Assembly: GCA_947503935.1 (NCBI GenBank)
Contig: CANNFR010000004.1
Span: forward strand, 62,001 to 126,000
Source of the DNA: an uncultured Paracoccaceae bacterium
Lineage (GTDB): Bacteria; Pseudomonadota; Alphaproteobacteria; Rhodobacterales; Rhodobacteraceae
DNA length: 64,000 nucleotides
Direction of reading: 5' to 3'
Each line of letters begins with the position of its first letter. Within the stretch, counting starts at the first letter, position 1. The translations under genes were made by a program, and so were the position numbers. This document shows, in pieces, positions 54,746 through 63,066 of the stretch. A model generated the notes under the pieces. The model saw nothing but the letters and a program-made list of their open reading frames with translations. It made no database searches and had not been told where the DNA came from.

Positions 54746-55723
54746 ATGTTCACAGTTCTCGTAGGTCTTTTCGGGGCGCTTCTGGCGGGCTCAATGATCG
54801 ACATATCGTCGTTCTTCGAGGATGAAGACGAAGAAGGAGCTGGGGGCGAAACGCCGACCGATCCGGGCGACACCGATGGCGGCACATCGCCGTTGGATGA
54901 GCTTTCGGGCGAGCATCTGACGGGAACCTCCGGCGACGATATTCTGTCAGGCACCGAAGACGACGACATGATCGAAGGCGGCGACGGCAATGACGTGATC
55001 GGCGGATATGCTGGCGACGATATAATTGACGCAGGCGCCGGTGATGACATCGTCTTCGGGGCTGAGGGTGACGATGAGATACTCGGCGGCGAAGGCCATG
55101 ACGACATCTATGCCGAAGGCGGCGCGGATGTGGTCGATGGCGGCGCTGGCGATGACGAGATTTTTGGCGGCATGGGTGACGATAGCCTGGCCGGCGGCGA
55201 AGGCGACGACAGTCTGAATGGTGGTGATGGCGCCGATAGCCTGGCCGGTGGTGCGGGCGATGATGCGTTGCAGGGTGGCTGGGGCGACGATGTGCTGGAT
55301 GGCGGCGCGGGTGCCAATGCTCTGCAGGGCGGCGCTGGCAACGACACGCTGATCGGTGGCGAGGATGATGAGCAGGAGGCCATCCTGCGTGACTACTTGA
55401 ACGGTGGCGAAGGCGATGACAGCCTGATCCTTGGCGCCGACGATTACGCCACGGGCGGCGAGGGGGCCGACACGTTCGTCTTCGGCCCGAACCCGGATGG
55501 CCCGGCGCCGACGATTGCCGATTTCGACGCCAGCGAGGATAGCCTGGTTCTGGAATATGATCCGGCCATGGGTCCCGCGCCCGATATCTCGGTCGGCACC
55601 GACCCGAACGATCCGGCCAATTCTATTGTCTTTGCCGATGGTTTGGCGATGGCTGTAGTCGAGGGTGGCGCCGATCTGACCGCCGACATGATCATGTTGC
55701 AGCCCATTCAGGCCGCCGCCTGA
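54746..55723 (+). CDS. Small RTX-type calcium-binding protein
   Basis: 325-residue acidic protein. A hydrophobic N-terminus (MFTVLVGLFGALLAGSMID) then Glu/Asp-rich linker, then at least a dozen RTX nonapeptide repeats of GGxGxDxUx type (about residues 55-215, for example DDILSG, GGEGDDSLNGG, GGAGDDALQGG), each able to bind Ca2+ in a beta-roll. A C-terminal non-repeat part (about residues 235-325) contains ADTFVFGP and IADFDASEDSLVLEY, typical of hemolysin-type ends. The start lacks a clear cleavable signal, and no type I secretion genes are near, so its secretion route is unclear. Confidence 0.88.
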   Translation: MFTVLVGLFGALLAGSMIDISSFFEDEDEEGAGGETPTDPGDTDGGTSPLDELSGEHLTGTSGDDILSGTEDDDMIEGGDGNDVIGGYAGDDIIDAGAGDDIVFGAEGDDEILGGEGHDDIYAEGGADVVDGGAGDDEIFGGMGDDSLAGGEGDDSLNGGDGADSLAGGAGDDALQGGWGDDVLDGGAGANALQGGAGNDTLIGGEDDEQEAILRDYLNGGEGDDSLILGADDYATGGEGADTFVFGPNPDGPAPTIADFDASEDSLVLEYDPAMGPAPDISVGTDPNDPANSIVFADGLAMAVVEGGADLTADMIMLQPIQAAA

Positions 55724-55740
55724 CCTGCTGTGACACCGCG

Positions 55741-55756
55741 CCGACCGCTCGGTCGG
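55741..55756 (+). terminator. Hairpin after RTX-repeat gene
   Basis: CCGACCG-CT-CGGTCGG, a GC-rich palindrome 17 bases after the RTX stop. There is no T tract, so it is a weak candidate terminator. Confidence 0.35.
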
Positions 55757-55898
55757 TGCGTTCGGGCAATTCCGGGCTTTTCTTTTCCGCAGCTTTCCCC
55801 TATACGCGCGCATCCGCCATTCGGGCGGCACTCTCCACGGGCCCTGCTGGACGACATCCCGGCTTGCGCCATAACCCCATTTCCGAAAGGAGACCCCG

Positions 55899-56168
55899 AT
55901 GTCGATCACGGCTGAAGAAAAGACACGTATCATCAAGGAATACGGCACAAAGGACGGCGACACAGGGTCGCCCGAAGTTCAGGTTGCCGTTCTGTCCTCA
56001 CGCATTGCCACGCTGACCGAACACTTCAAGACCCACGCGAAAGACAACCATTCGCGCCGCGGTCTGCTGATGATGGTCGCGCAGCGCCGCAAGCTTCTGG
56101 ACTACCTCAAAGCCAAGGATGAAGGCCGCTACAAGTCGCTGATCGAGCGGCTCGGCCTGCGCCGCTAA
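55899..56168 (+). CDS. rpsO: 30S ribosomal protein S15
   Basis: 89-residue primary rRNA-binding protein. [39 protein letters not shown] and the C-terminal [20 protein letters not shown] (LGLRR end) are the S15 hallmarks. The start has an AAAGGAG SD and is 175 bases downstream of the RTX gene, so it needs its own promoter. It is the first gene of the rpsO-pnp pair. Confidence 0.97.
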   Translation: MSITAEEKTRIIKEYGTKDGDTGSPEVQVAVLSSRIATLTEHFKTHAKDNHSRRGLLMMVAQRRKLLDYLKAKDEGRYKSLIERLGLRR

Positions 56169-56177
56169 GGCTAAGAT

Positions 56178-56199
56178 GACGCGCCCTCTGGGGCGCGTC
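56178..56199 (+). terminator. Hairpin after rpsO
   Basis: GACGCGCCC (56178-56186), loop TCTG, GGGCGCGTC (56191-56199), then TTGCGTTT. Perfect 9-bp stem with a loose T tract. It could attenuate between rpsO and pnp, which E. coli also separates by a terminator. Confidence 0.75.
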
Positions 56200-56295
56200 T
56201 TGCGTTTCACCGGTCCGGATGTTCCGGGCCAGATATGCCCGATACCTTCCCCAACGGGCCTCGTGGGGTAAAGGCAGGGCAAACCGAAAAGAGGC

Positions 56296-56314
56296 CACGG
56301 GGCATACGGCCCCG
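56296..56314 (+). promoter_or_regulatory. Stem-loop in the pnp leader
   Basis: ACGGGGC (56296-56302), loop ATACG, GCCCCGT (56308-56314), 49 bases before the pnp start. In E. coli a pnp leader hairpin is cut by RNase III for autoregulation; a similar role here is inference. Confidence 0.4.
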
Positions 56315-56363
56315 TACGTCAACGCCCGCTGGGGAGGGTCCCCCGGGCAGTATAGGAAACGAG

Positions 56364-58508
56364 ATGTTCAACGTAACGACGAAATCGACGCAGTGGGGCG
56401 ACGAGACCCTCACTTTGGAAACGGGCAAGGTTGCCCGTCAGGCCGACGGCACCGTCATCGCCACTCTGGGCGAGACCTCGGTGATGGCCAACGTGACCTT
56501 CGCCAAGGCGGCGAAGCCGGGTCAGGACTTTTTCCCGCTGACCGTTCACTATCAGGAAAAAACATACGCCGCCGGCAAAGTGCCTGGCGGCTTTTTCAAG
56601 CGCGAAGGCCGCCCGTCCGAGAAAGAGACGCTGACCTCGCGCCTGATCGACCGTCCGATCCGGCCGCTCTTCGTGCCGGGCTTCAAGCATGAGGTGCTGG
56701 TGATCTGCACGGTGCTGAGCCACGATCTGGTCAACGACCCCGATATGGTGGCGATGATCGCCGCCTCGGCCGCTCTGACGATTTCGGGCGTGCCCTTCAT
56801 GGGCCCGATCGGCGCCTGCCGTGTGGGCTTCGTGGACGGCGAATACATCCTGAACCCCGAGGTTCAGGATATGGACCAACTGCGCATGAAGCCCGAGCAG
56901 CGGCTGGACCTGGTTGTCGCTGGCACCAAGGATGCGGTGATGATGGTCGAGTCCGAGGCTTATGAGCTGACCGAGGCCGAGATGCTGGGCGCGGTGAAGT
57001 TCGGCCATGAGGCGATGCAGCCCGCGATCGATTTGATCATCGATCTGGCCGAAGCCGCCGCGAAAGAGCCGTTCGACTTCCAGCCGCCGGATTATTCCGC
57101 GCTGGCCGCCCGCATCAAGGAACTGGGCGAGGCGCAGATGCGTCAGGCCTTCACCGTGCAGGACAAGCAGGAGCGGAGCGCCGCGATCGAAGCCGCGATC
57201 CATGCCGTCAAGGATCAGCTGACCGAAGAAGAGCTGGCCGACGAAAACCTCTGGCCCGCTTTCAAGAAGCTGGAATCCGAAATCCTGCGCGGCGATGTCG
57301 TGGCCAATGGCATCCGGATCGACGGGCGCGACACCAAGACGGTGCGCCCGATCGTGTCGGAAGTGGGCATTCTGCCCCGCACCCACGGTTCGGCGCTCTT
57401 CACCCGCGGTGAGACGCAAGGCCTGGTGATCACCACGCTTGGCACCGGCGAGGATGAGCAAATCATCGACGCGCTGCACGGCAATTATCGCTCAAACTTC
57501 CTGTTGCACTATAACTTCCCCCCCTATTCGGTGGGCGAGGTCGGGCGCTTCGGCCCTCCGGGTCGTCGCGAGATCGGCCACGGCAAGCTGGCCTGGCGCG
57601 CGTTGCAGGCGGTTCTGCCCGCACCGACTGACTTCCCTTACACGATCCGCGTGGTCTCCGAGATCACCGAATCGAACGGGTCGTCCTCGATGGCGTCGGT
57701 TTGCGGTGGGTCGCTCAGCATGATGGATGCGGGCGTGCCGCTGAAGGCGCCGGTTGCCGGTGTAGCGATGGGCCTGATCCTGGAAGATGATGGCAAATAT
57801 GCTGTTCTGACTGACATTCTGGGTGACGAGGATCACCTGGGCGACATGGACTTCAAGGTCGCTGGCACCGAGAACGGCATCACCAGCTTGCAGATGGACA
57901 TCAAGGTCGCCGGCATCACGCCCGAGATCATGGAAACGGCTCTGGCCCAGGCCAAGGACGGCCGTCTGCATATCCTGAAAGAGATGTCCAAGGCGCTGGC
58001 CGCCGGCCGTCAGGAATTCTCGGCCCATGCGCCGCGGATCGAGACGATGCAGGTGCCGACCGACAAGATCCGCGAAGTGATCGGCTCGGGCGGCAAGGTG
58101 ATCCGCGAGATCGTCGAGGTCTCGGGCGCCAAGGTCGACATCAACGATGATGGCGTGATCAAGATCGCCTCGTCGAACGGTGAAGCGATCCAGAAGGCCT
58201 ACGATATGATCCATTCGATCGTGGCCGAGCCGGAAGAAGGCAAGATCTACAAGGGCAAGGTCGTCAAACTGGTCGATTTCGGCGCCTTCGTGAACTTCTT
58301 CGGCAAGCGCGACGGCCTGGTCCATGTCAGCCAGATCGCCAACAAGCGCCTGAACCACCCCTCCGACGCGCTGAGCGAAGGCCAGGAAGTCTGGGTCAAG
58401 CTGTTGGGCTTCGATGACCGCGGCAAGGTGCGCCTGGCGATGAAGGTCGTCGATCAGGAAACCGGCGAAGAGATCGCGCCGGAAACGCAGAAAGCCGACG
58501 CAGAATAG
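56364..58508 (+). CDS. pnp: Polyribonucleotide nucleotidyltransferase
   Basis: 714-residue exoribonuclease (3'-5' phosphorolysis of RNA). Two RNase PH halves: the first with [20 protein letters not shown], the second with [20 protein letters not shown] linker follows, then a KH domain (about residues 555-615, [15 protein letters not shown]) and an S1 domain at the C-terminus (residues about 620-690, [16 protein letters not shown]). Length is standard. Start at 56364 with a TAGGAAAC SD; the frame is open upstream through the leader but without PNPase sequence. Confidence 0.97.
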   Translation: MFNVTTKSTQWGDETLTLETGKVARQADGTVIATLGETSVMANVTFAKAAKPGQDFFPLTVHYQEKTYAAGKVPGGFFKREGRPSEKETLTSRLIDRPIRPLFVPGFKHEVLVICTVLSHDLVNDPDMVAMIAASAALTISGVPFMGPIGACRVGFVDGEYILNPEVQDMDQLRMKPEQRLDLVVAGTKDAVMMVESEAYELTEAEMLGAVKFGHEAMQPAIDLIIDLAEAAAKEPFDFQPPDYSALAARIKELGEAQMRQAFTVQDKQERSAAIEAAIHAVKDQLTEEELADENLWPAFKKLESEILRGDVVANGIRIDGRDTKTVRPIVSEVGILPRTHGSALFTRGETQGLVITTLGTGEDEQIIDALHGNYRSNFLLHYNFPPYSVGEVGRFGPPGRREIGHGKLAWRALQAVLPAPTDFPYTIRVVSEITESNGSSSMASVCGGSLSMMDAGVPLKAPVAGVAMGLILEDDGKYAVLTDILGDEDHLGDMDFKVAGTENGITSLQMDIKVAGITPEIMETALAQAKDGRLHILKEMSKALAAGRQEFSAHAPRIETMQVPTDKIREVIGSGGKVIREIVEVSGAKVDINDDGVIKIASSNGEAIQKAYDMIHSIVAEPEEGKIYKGKVVKLVDFGAFVNFFGKRDGLVHVSQIANKRLNHPSDALSEGQEVWVKLLGFDDRGKVRLAMKVVDQETGEEIAPETQKADAE

Positions 58509-58531
58509 ATCGTCGCATCAGACGACAGAAG

Positions 58532-58555
58532 GGCCCCGCTTCGGTGGGGCCTTTT
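58532..58555 (+). terminator. Intrinsic terminator after pnp
   Basis: GGCCCCGC (58532-58539), TTCG tetraloop, GTGGGGCC (58544-58551), then TTTT. A UUCG-capped 8-bp stem (one G-U pair) with a T4 tract. Confidence 0.88.
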
Positions 58556-58841
58556 CCATTTTGGCGATGGTCCAGATGGGGCGATGGACGGCGCTGACGC
58601 TCAATCCAACTGTGCAAATTCCGACGACCTGACATCTATCTTCCAAAGTCTCAGGATAAGCTGTACATTTTCAATCGCGTTTTCTTTGGTGAAATTGCGC
58701 CTAGAACGGCAGTTTGCCGACTGATCCGCCGGGAAATGTTCTGGCGAGAAAGAGCGTTGACGGTTGTTTGCGAGGTGGCTGGCAGGCCGTGAGCCGCTGC
58801 CTGACAGACTTTCCGTGCGGCCATGCAAAAAGGCAGGAGCT
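58556..58841. other. 286-base gap ahead of the bphO leader ORF
   Basis: Less GC-rich than most of the window. No convincing gene or RNA. Together with the following leader ORF this forms the about 400-base region upstream of bphO, so promoter elements for the light-sensing pair should be here, but I could not fix -35/-10 boxes. Confidence 0.4.
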
Positions 58842-58901
58842 ATGTCTTATCTTATTGACTTGGATGTCTCGGGTGGCAAACAGGTTTGCGTAACAAGGTG
58901 A
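58842..58901 (+). CDS. 19-codon leader ORF ahead of bphO
   Basis: ATG at 58842 right after AGGAGCT, giving a 19-residue peptide beginning MSYLIDLDVSGGKQV and ending with a TGA at 58899. The SD is stronger than that of bphO itself. It lies 56 bases before bphO. It may be a leader peptide or a small protein. Only the SD and location support it. Confidence 0.35.
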   Translation: MSYLIDLDVSGGKQVCVTR

Positions 58902-58957
58902 AAGCTCCTCTATCTCAGGCAACGGATAGACGGCAATCGTGGGGTAGAGGCGCGGCT

Positions 58958-59527
58958 ATGGAAACCTGTTTCAGGCTATTATTGAGGGATGAGACACGCG
59001 CAGAGCATGAGCGCGTTGACCGGCTGCTGTCATCCTTCGATATTGGCAGGAGGGGCGACCTTACAGCATTTCTTGGGATCCACCGCATGTGCTTCAGCGC
59101 CATGGCAAAGGTCGCGGCCCAAGGCGGATACGCGCATCGCGCTCTTGGCGAGATGCTGCATCACATCGATGCCGATCTAGCGGTCCTTCAGGCCACGGAT
59201 CTCAACAGATCTGCGCCAAGGTTGGGCGAGACGGACCCACTTGCGCTCGACTATATGATTGAAGGGTCGCGCCTCGGCACCCAGGTACTCAAGCGCAGGT
59301 GGGCTGCCTCGCGCGACCCGATTGTTGCTCGTGCCAGCGGCTACTTTTCGAAAGGGCCGACGCCCGGACGGTGGCGGAAGGTTTGCGACGACCTCTCCGC
59401 CGTTCCTGCAGAGAGTGCGCGCGCCGCCAGGATAATCGAAGACACACAGAAGCTTTTTGCACTTTTCCATGACGTATCCAGCAATTGGATGTCTGGTCAG
59501 AGCTTGGGCAAGGAACTCATCTCATGA
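58958..59527 (+). CDS. bphO: Biliverdin-forming heme oxygenase
   Basis: 189-residue heme-oxygenase-like protein: METCFRLLLRDETRAEHERV holds the proximal His (His17), with helical segments through the rest. It would open heme to biliverdin, the chromophore of the bacteriophytochrome encoded next. Assignment rests on the N-terminal HO motif and the neighbour; overall similarity looks weak. The start at 58958 is preferred (a longer frame from 58886 exists). Its stop overlaps the bphP ATG (ATGA). Confidence 0.78.
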   Translation: METCFRLLLRDETRAEHERVDRLLSSFDIGRRGDLTAFLGIHRMCFSAMAKVAAQGGYAHRALGEMLHHIDADLAVLQATDLNRSAPRLGETDPLALDYMIEGSRLGTQVLKRRWAASRDPIVARASGYFSKGPTPGRWRKVCDDLSAVPAESARAARIIEDTQKLFALFHDVSSNWMSGQSLGKELIS

Positions 59528-62106
59528 AACAACAAAAAGAACAGACGGCCGCCGTGCAGCAAACTGACCTCACCAATTGCGACCGTGAACCGATACACCT
59601 TCTTGGAAACGTCCAGGCCTATGGATGTCTCATTTCGACCTCGTCCGATCTGATGATCAATCATATGTCGGCAAACTGCGCGGCCATATTGGGCCTTGAT
59701 CCGCAGGAGGTGGTGGGGCAACGGCTGATCGACCTTCTTCCCGAGCAGACCATTCACGATCTGCGTACGAAATTGCAGGTAAGCGCCAGTTCGGGCGCCG
59801 GCGTCAGCCGTCTTTTTGGCTACGATGTTCTGGCAAATGGAGCTCTCTTTGACATTTCGATCCATTTGTCCGGCAGCTCTTTCGTCTTCGAGTTCGAGCC
59901 AAAAACAGGTGGGAAAGATCGTGATGATCTGGCCATCGTTCAGCCTTTGATCGCGCGTGTGAAGAAGAAGGCCAAGGTGCTCGCCGCTGCGCAAGAGGCG
60001 GCCATGGCGCTTCAGATCTTGTCGGGATTTGACCGGGTGATGGTGTACCGCTTCGCATCGGACGGGTCCGGCGAGGTTATCGCCGAAGAGCATGCCCCGG
60101 GCATGGAACCCTTCCTTGGCTTGCGGTATCCGGCCAGCGACATCCCGAAACAGGCCCGCGAGCTCTATAAGCGCAGCACGTTGCGTCTGATTGCCGATGT
60201 CGACGGCGAGGTGTCGCCTCTGGTCCCTGAGCGAAACCCCAATGGCGAGCCGCTTGACCTTTCGTTGTCGGTGACCCGTGCGGTATCGCCGATTCACATT
60301 GAATATCTGCGCAACATGGGTGTTGCGGCCTCGATGTCGGTCTCGATCCTGAAGGATGGAGAGCTTTGGGGCCTGTTTGCCTGTCACCATCGCTCAGCGC
60401 GGTATGTGGATTACGAAAGGCGCACTGCGATTGAGCTTTTCGCGCAGTTCTTTTCCTATGAGCTTGAGCAGAAGATCGAGGCCGAGATCCGCGAAGAAGA
60501 GCGTGAGTCGCGCGCATTGCATGACCGCCTCATGGTTCGTCTATCCTCCGATAATGATCTGATCGACAGCTTCGACATCATTGCCGATGAACTGTCCCGC
60601 ATTGTTTCAAACGACGGTGTCGCTGTCTTCTCGGAAGGGCGATACACCGCGCTGGGCTCTGCCCCAACCGCTGAGGAGTTCAAGCGCCTCGCCCGCTTTC
60701 TGAACACCGCGCCGACGGGCAAGGTTTTCGCGACCGACAACTTGCTTGCAAACTATCCGGATGCCGATGTTATCGCGGATCGTGTTGCGGGCCTTCTGGC
60801 CATACCGATCTCGCGGACCCCGCGCGATTACATCGTGTTCTTCCGTCAAGAGATCGCACGCTCGGTCCGTTGGGCTGGCAACCCCGAAAAGCCTGTGGAG
60901 GTTGGGCCTAACGGTGCCCGGCTTACCCCGCGAAAGAGTTTCGAAGCCTGGACGGAAATGGTGCGGAGCACCTCTGCGCCGTGGTCGGAAAGCGAATTGC
61001 GGGCGGCCGAGGCTTTGCGCATCTCGTTGATCGAGATTGTGCTGAAACTGACCGATGAAGCCAATGCGCACCGGAAAGCGGCCGCGGAAAAGCAGGAGTT
61101 GCTGATCGCCGAGCTGAACCACAGGGTGCGAAACATCCTGAACCTGATCCAAGGGCTTGTGTCGCAGAGCAAAAGCGACGCTATGACGATTGAATCCTAC
61201 ACGAAGGTGCTTGACGGTCGCATTCAGTCTCTTGCGCGCGCGCATGATCAATTGACGCGGCAGGAGTGGTCTCCCACTGCGATGCGCGACCTGATCCAGG
61301 TCGAAGTGAATGCCTTTCTCAGCGGGCAGAAAGACCGATTGACCGTAACGGGCGATGCCCCGCTGCTTGCGCCGGAAGCCTTTTCGACAATGGCCTTGGT
61401 CATTCATGAGATGGTGACGAATTCGGCGAAATACGGCGCGCTGACCGATCGGTCCGGTCGTGTGAGCATTGATCTGCATATTGCGGATGACGGTGCCCTG
61501 ATCATCAAATGGCGCGAAATGGGTGGGCCGCCGGTTCAACCGCCGAAGCGCCGTGGTTTCGGCTCGACAATCATTGAGCATACGGTGCCCTTTGAACTGA
61601 AAGGCAAGGTCGAGACCCGTTTCAAGCTTGCCGGTTTCGAGGCAGACATCATGATCCCGTCGAAATTCGTCTCGGAAGGGACGATAACGGAGGTCGAGCA
61701 TACCTTTGCAGAAGACCAAACTGCACCCGACGAAACGGCCGCTCTGTCTGGGACGGTTCTGGTGCTTGAGGACAATATGGTGATCGCGCTGGATGCCGCC
61801 GACATTCTGACCGGTAACGGCGCCTCCGACGTCAAGCTTGCCAGTTCGGTCGAGGACGCCCTCAGGATCATCGGCGATGAAGAGATCGCCCTGGCGGTGT
61901 TGGACATCAATCTGGGGGAACAGACGTCGCTTCCCGTGGCTCAGCATCTGGACAGCATGGGAATCCCGTTTGTGCTGGCCACCGGATACGGGGAAGTCGA
62001 GAGTATTCTGGCGGACTATCCGGCTGCGCCCGTAGTACAGAAACCCTTCACATCGGAAAGCCTTACAAAAGAGGTCTATCAGGCGCTGGCCCGGACAGTC
62101 ACATAG
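59524..62106 (+). CDS. bphP: Bacteriophytochrome hybrid histidine kinase (HWE type) with receiver
   Basis: 860-residue red/far-red light sensor kinase. PAS with chromophore Cys19 (LTNCDREPIHLLG). GAF with LRYPASDIPKQAR (Asp206) and SPIHIEYLRNMGVAASMS (His258). PHY with the tongue element ARLTPRKSFEAW. The kinase is HWE type: phospho-His533 in AELNHRVRNILNLIQ, N-box EMVTNSAKYGALT and WRE at 663-665. A C-terminal receiver carries acceptor Asp794 (VLDINLG), Thr820 and Lys840. Biliverdin attaches at Cys19. It overlaps bphO by ATGA; the downstream phosphotransfer partner is not in the window. ATG at 59524 is chosen because of that overlap. Confidence 0.93.
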   Translation: MKQQKEQTAAVQQTDLTNCDREPIHLLGNVQAYGCLISTSSDLMINHMSANCAAILGLDPQEVVGQRLIDLLPEQTIHDLRTKLQVSASSGAGVSRLFGYDVLANGALFDISIHLSGSSFVFEFEPKTGGKDRDDLAIVQPLIARVKKKAKVLAAAQEAAMALQILSGFDRVMVYRFASDGSGEVIAEEHAPGMEPFLGLRYPASDIPKQARELYKRSTLRLIADVDGEVSPLVPERNPNGEPLDLSLSVTRAVSPIHIEYLRNMGVAASMSVSILKDGELWGLFACHHRSARYVDYERRTAIELFAQFFSYELEQKIEAEIREEERESRALHDRLMVRLSSDNDLIDSFDIIADELSRIVSNDGVAVFSEGRYTALGSAPTAEEFKRLARFLNTAPTGKVFATDNLLANYPDADVIADRVAGLLAIPISRTPRDYIVFFRQEIARSVRWAGNPEKPVEVGPNGARLTPRKSFEAWTEMVRSTSAPWSESELRAAEALRISLIEIVLKLTDEANAHRKAAAEKQELLIAELNHRVRNILNLIQGLVSQSKSDAMTIESYTKVLDGRIQSLARAHDQLTRQEWSPTAMRDLIQVEVNAFLSGQKDRLTVTGDAPLLAPEAFSTMALVIHEMVTNSAKYGALTDRSGRVSIDLHIADDGALIIKWREMGGPPVQPPKRRGFGSTIIEHTVPFELKGKVETRFKLAGFEADIMIPSKFVSEGTITEVEHTFAEDQTAPDETAALSGTVLVLEDNMVIALDAADILTGNGASDVKLASSVEDALRIIGDEEIALAVLDINLGEQTSLPVAQHLDSMGIPFVLATGYGEVESILADYPAAPVVQKPFTSESLTKEVYQALARTVT

Positions 62107-62193
62107 GATAGCGCGCCGACTTCCGCCCTAAGGTCGGATTTCCGGCCCTTTGCTTATGCCGCAGAGCAGATCTTGCGGCCGATGATCACGAAA

Positions 62194-62224
62194 ACAGGCG
62201 TATCACCAACGGGTTAACGCCTGT
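62194..62224. terminator. Inverted repeat after bphP
   Basis: ACAGGCGT (62194-62201), 15-base loop, ACGCCTGT (62217-62224), between bphP and convergent azoR. Perfect 8-bp stem, no T tract on the plus strand. Confidence 0.5.
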
Positions 62225-62245
62225 CTTCCGATCACTGCCGCCATG

Positions 62246-62827
62246 CTAGGCCGCCAGCTTTTGGATCTCACCCTTGGCGCTTGCGATCTTCTCGTCCGCG
62301 CCGGCACCCAAGGCATCGGCCGTGACGAACGTCACGTCATGGATGCCGAGAAAGCCCAGAACATGGCGCAGATATCCGCTGGCAAAGTCGATATCCGATC
62401 CGACCGGCGTTCCGCCCGATGCCATCGCAACGATGGCCAGCTTGCCCTCAAGCAAACCGACCGGCCCGGTTTCGGAATACCTGAACGTCACGCCGGCCCG
62501 CGCCACCAGATCGATCCAAGCCTTCAATGCGGCGGGTACCGCGAAATTGTAAATCGGCGCGCCGATCAGGATGACATCGGCGTCCTGCAATTCGGCAACC
62601 AGCGCGTCCGATTGCGCCAGTGCGGCCTGCTGCTGGGCGTCGCGCTGGTCAGCCGGCGTAAAGTTCGAGGAAACCCAGGTGTCGGTGATCTGCGGCAATG
62701 CGGATTGCGCAAGGTCACGGCGGGTGATGCTCTCTGCGCCCAACTGGCTGACGATCTCGTCCAGCAGCATGCGTGTCACCGAACCTTCCGTCCGGGCTGA
62801 AGCGTCGATACGAAGATATTTGGTCAT
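62246..62827 (-). CDS. azoR: FMN-dependent NADH-azoreductase / quinone reductase
   Basis: 193-residue flavodoxin-like oxidoreductase. MTKYLRIDASARTEGSVTR (FMN phosphate loop), IGAPIYNFAVPAALKAWIDL and AMASGGTPVGSD are the AzoR/NQO family marks. It reduces quinones and azo compounds with NADH. Start at 62827 with SD AGGAGAG. A repeat-rich region upstream suggests regulation. Confidence 0.93.
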   Translation of the reverse strand: MTKYLRIDASARTEGSVTRMLLDEIVSQLGAESITRRDLAQSALPQITDTWVSSNFTPADQRDAQQQAALAQSDALVAELQDADVILIGAPIYNFAVPAALKAWIDLVARAGVTFRYSETGPVGLLEGKLAIVAMASGGTPVGSDIDFASGYLRHVLGFLGIHDVTFVTADALGAGADEKIASAKGEIQKLAA

Positions 62828-62851
62828 GGGCCACTCTCCTGCGGTGTTGAT

Positions 62852-62916
62852 GTTGAGCCAGAGGTATTTTGTGCCTCTGCGCACCTCAACCACCCAAACC
62901 ACACAGCCTCTGCGCA
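62852..62916. promoter_or_regulatory. Nested dyad and direct repeat upstream of azoR
   Basis: GTTGAG (62852-62857) and CAGAGG (62859-62864) pair with CCTCTG (62874-62879) and CTCAAC (62885-62890), a nested inverted repeat 25 bases before the azoR ATG. GCCTCTGCGCA occurs twice (62873-62883 and 62906-62916), 33 bases apart, about three helical turns. It fits a dimeric or multi-site regulator, possibly of HxlR, TetR or LysR type encoded elsewhere. Confidence 0.5.
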
Positions 62917-63012
62917 TCCACGCACATCGATCGATTGTTTAGGGCGTCTCGTTTTGGCCGTTGCATCGCATGCCGCCTGCCATACACTCGCACGTCTCAG
63001 GCAGGAGGTGCC

Positions 63013-63066
63013 ATGACGTGCAGTAACCAGAACGGTCCCCTCCGCAAAGGCGGCAAGGCCGTATGA
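63013..63066 (+). CDS. 17-codon leader ORF overlapping the MFS gene
   Basis: ATG at 63013 after a strong AGGAGGTGCC SD; peptide MTCSNQNGPLRKGGKAV. The stop TGA (63064-63066) overlaps the MFS start ATG at 63063 (ATGA). Translation of the MFS gene would therefore depend on passage through this peptide. The MFS gene itself has no other good SD. Confidence 0.55.
   Translation: MTCSNQNGPLRKGGKAV

Noticed and set aside
54940-55400. Repetitive DNA that might be mistaken for a CRISPR array or tandem repeat.
   Set aside because: The repeats are in frame and encode RTX nonapeptides; they vary in sequence and spacing.
54947-55963. 338-codon frame opposite the RTX-repeat gene and rpsO.
   Set aside because: Mirror of the repeat codons, giving Ile/Ala-rich pseudo-repeats.
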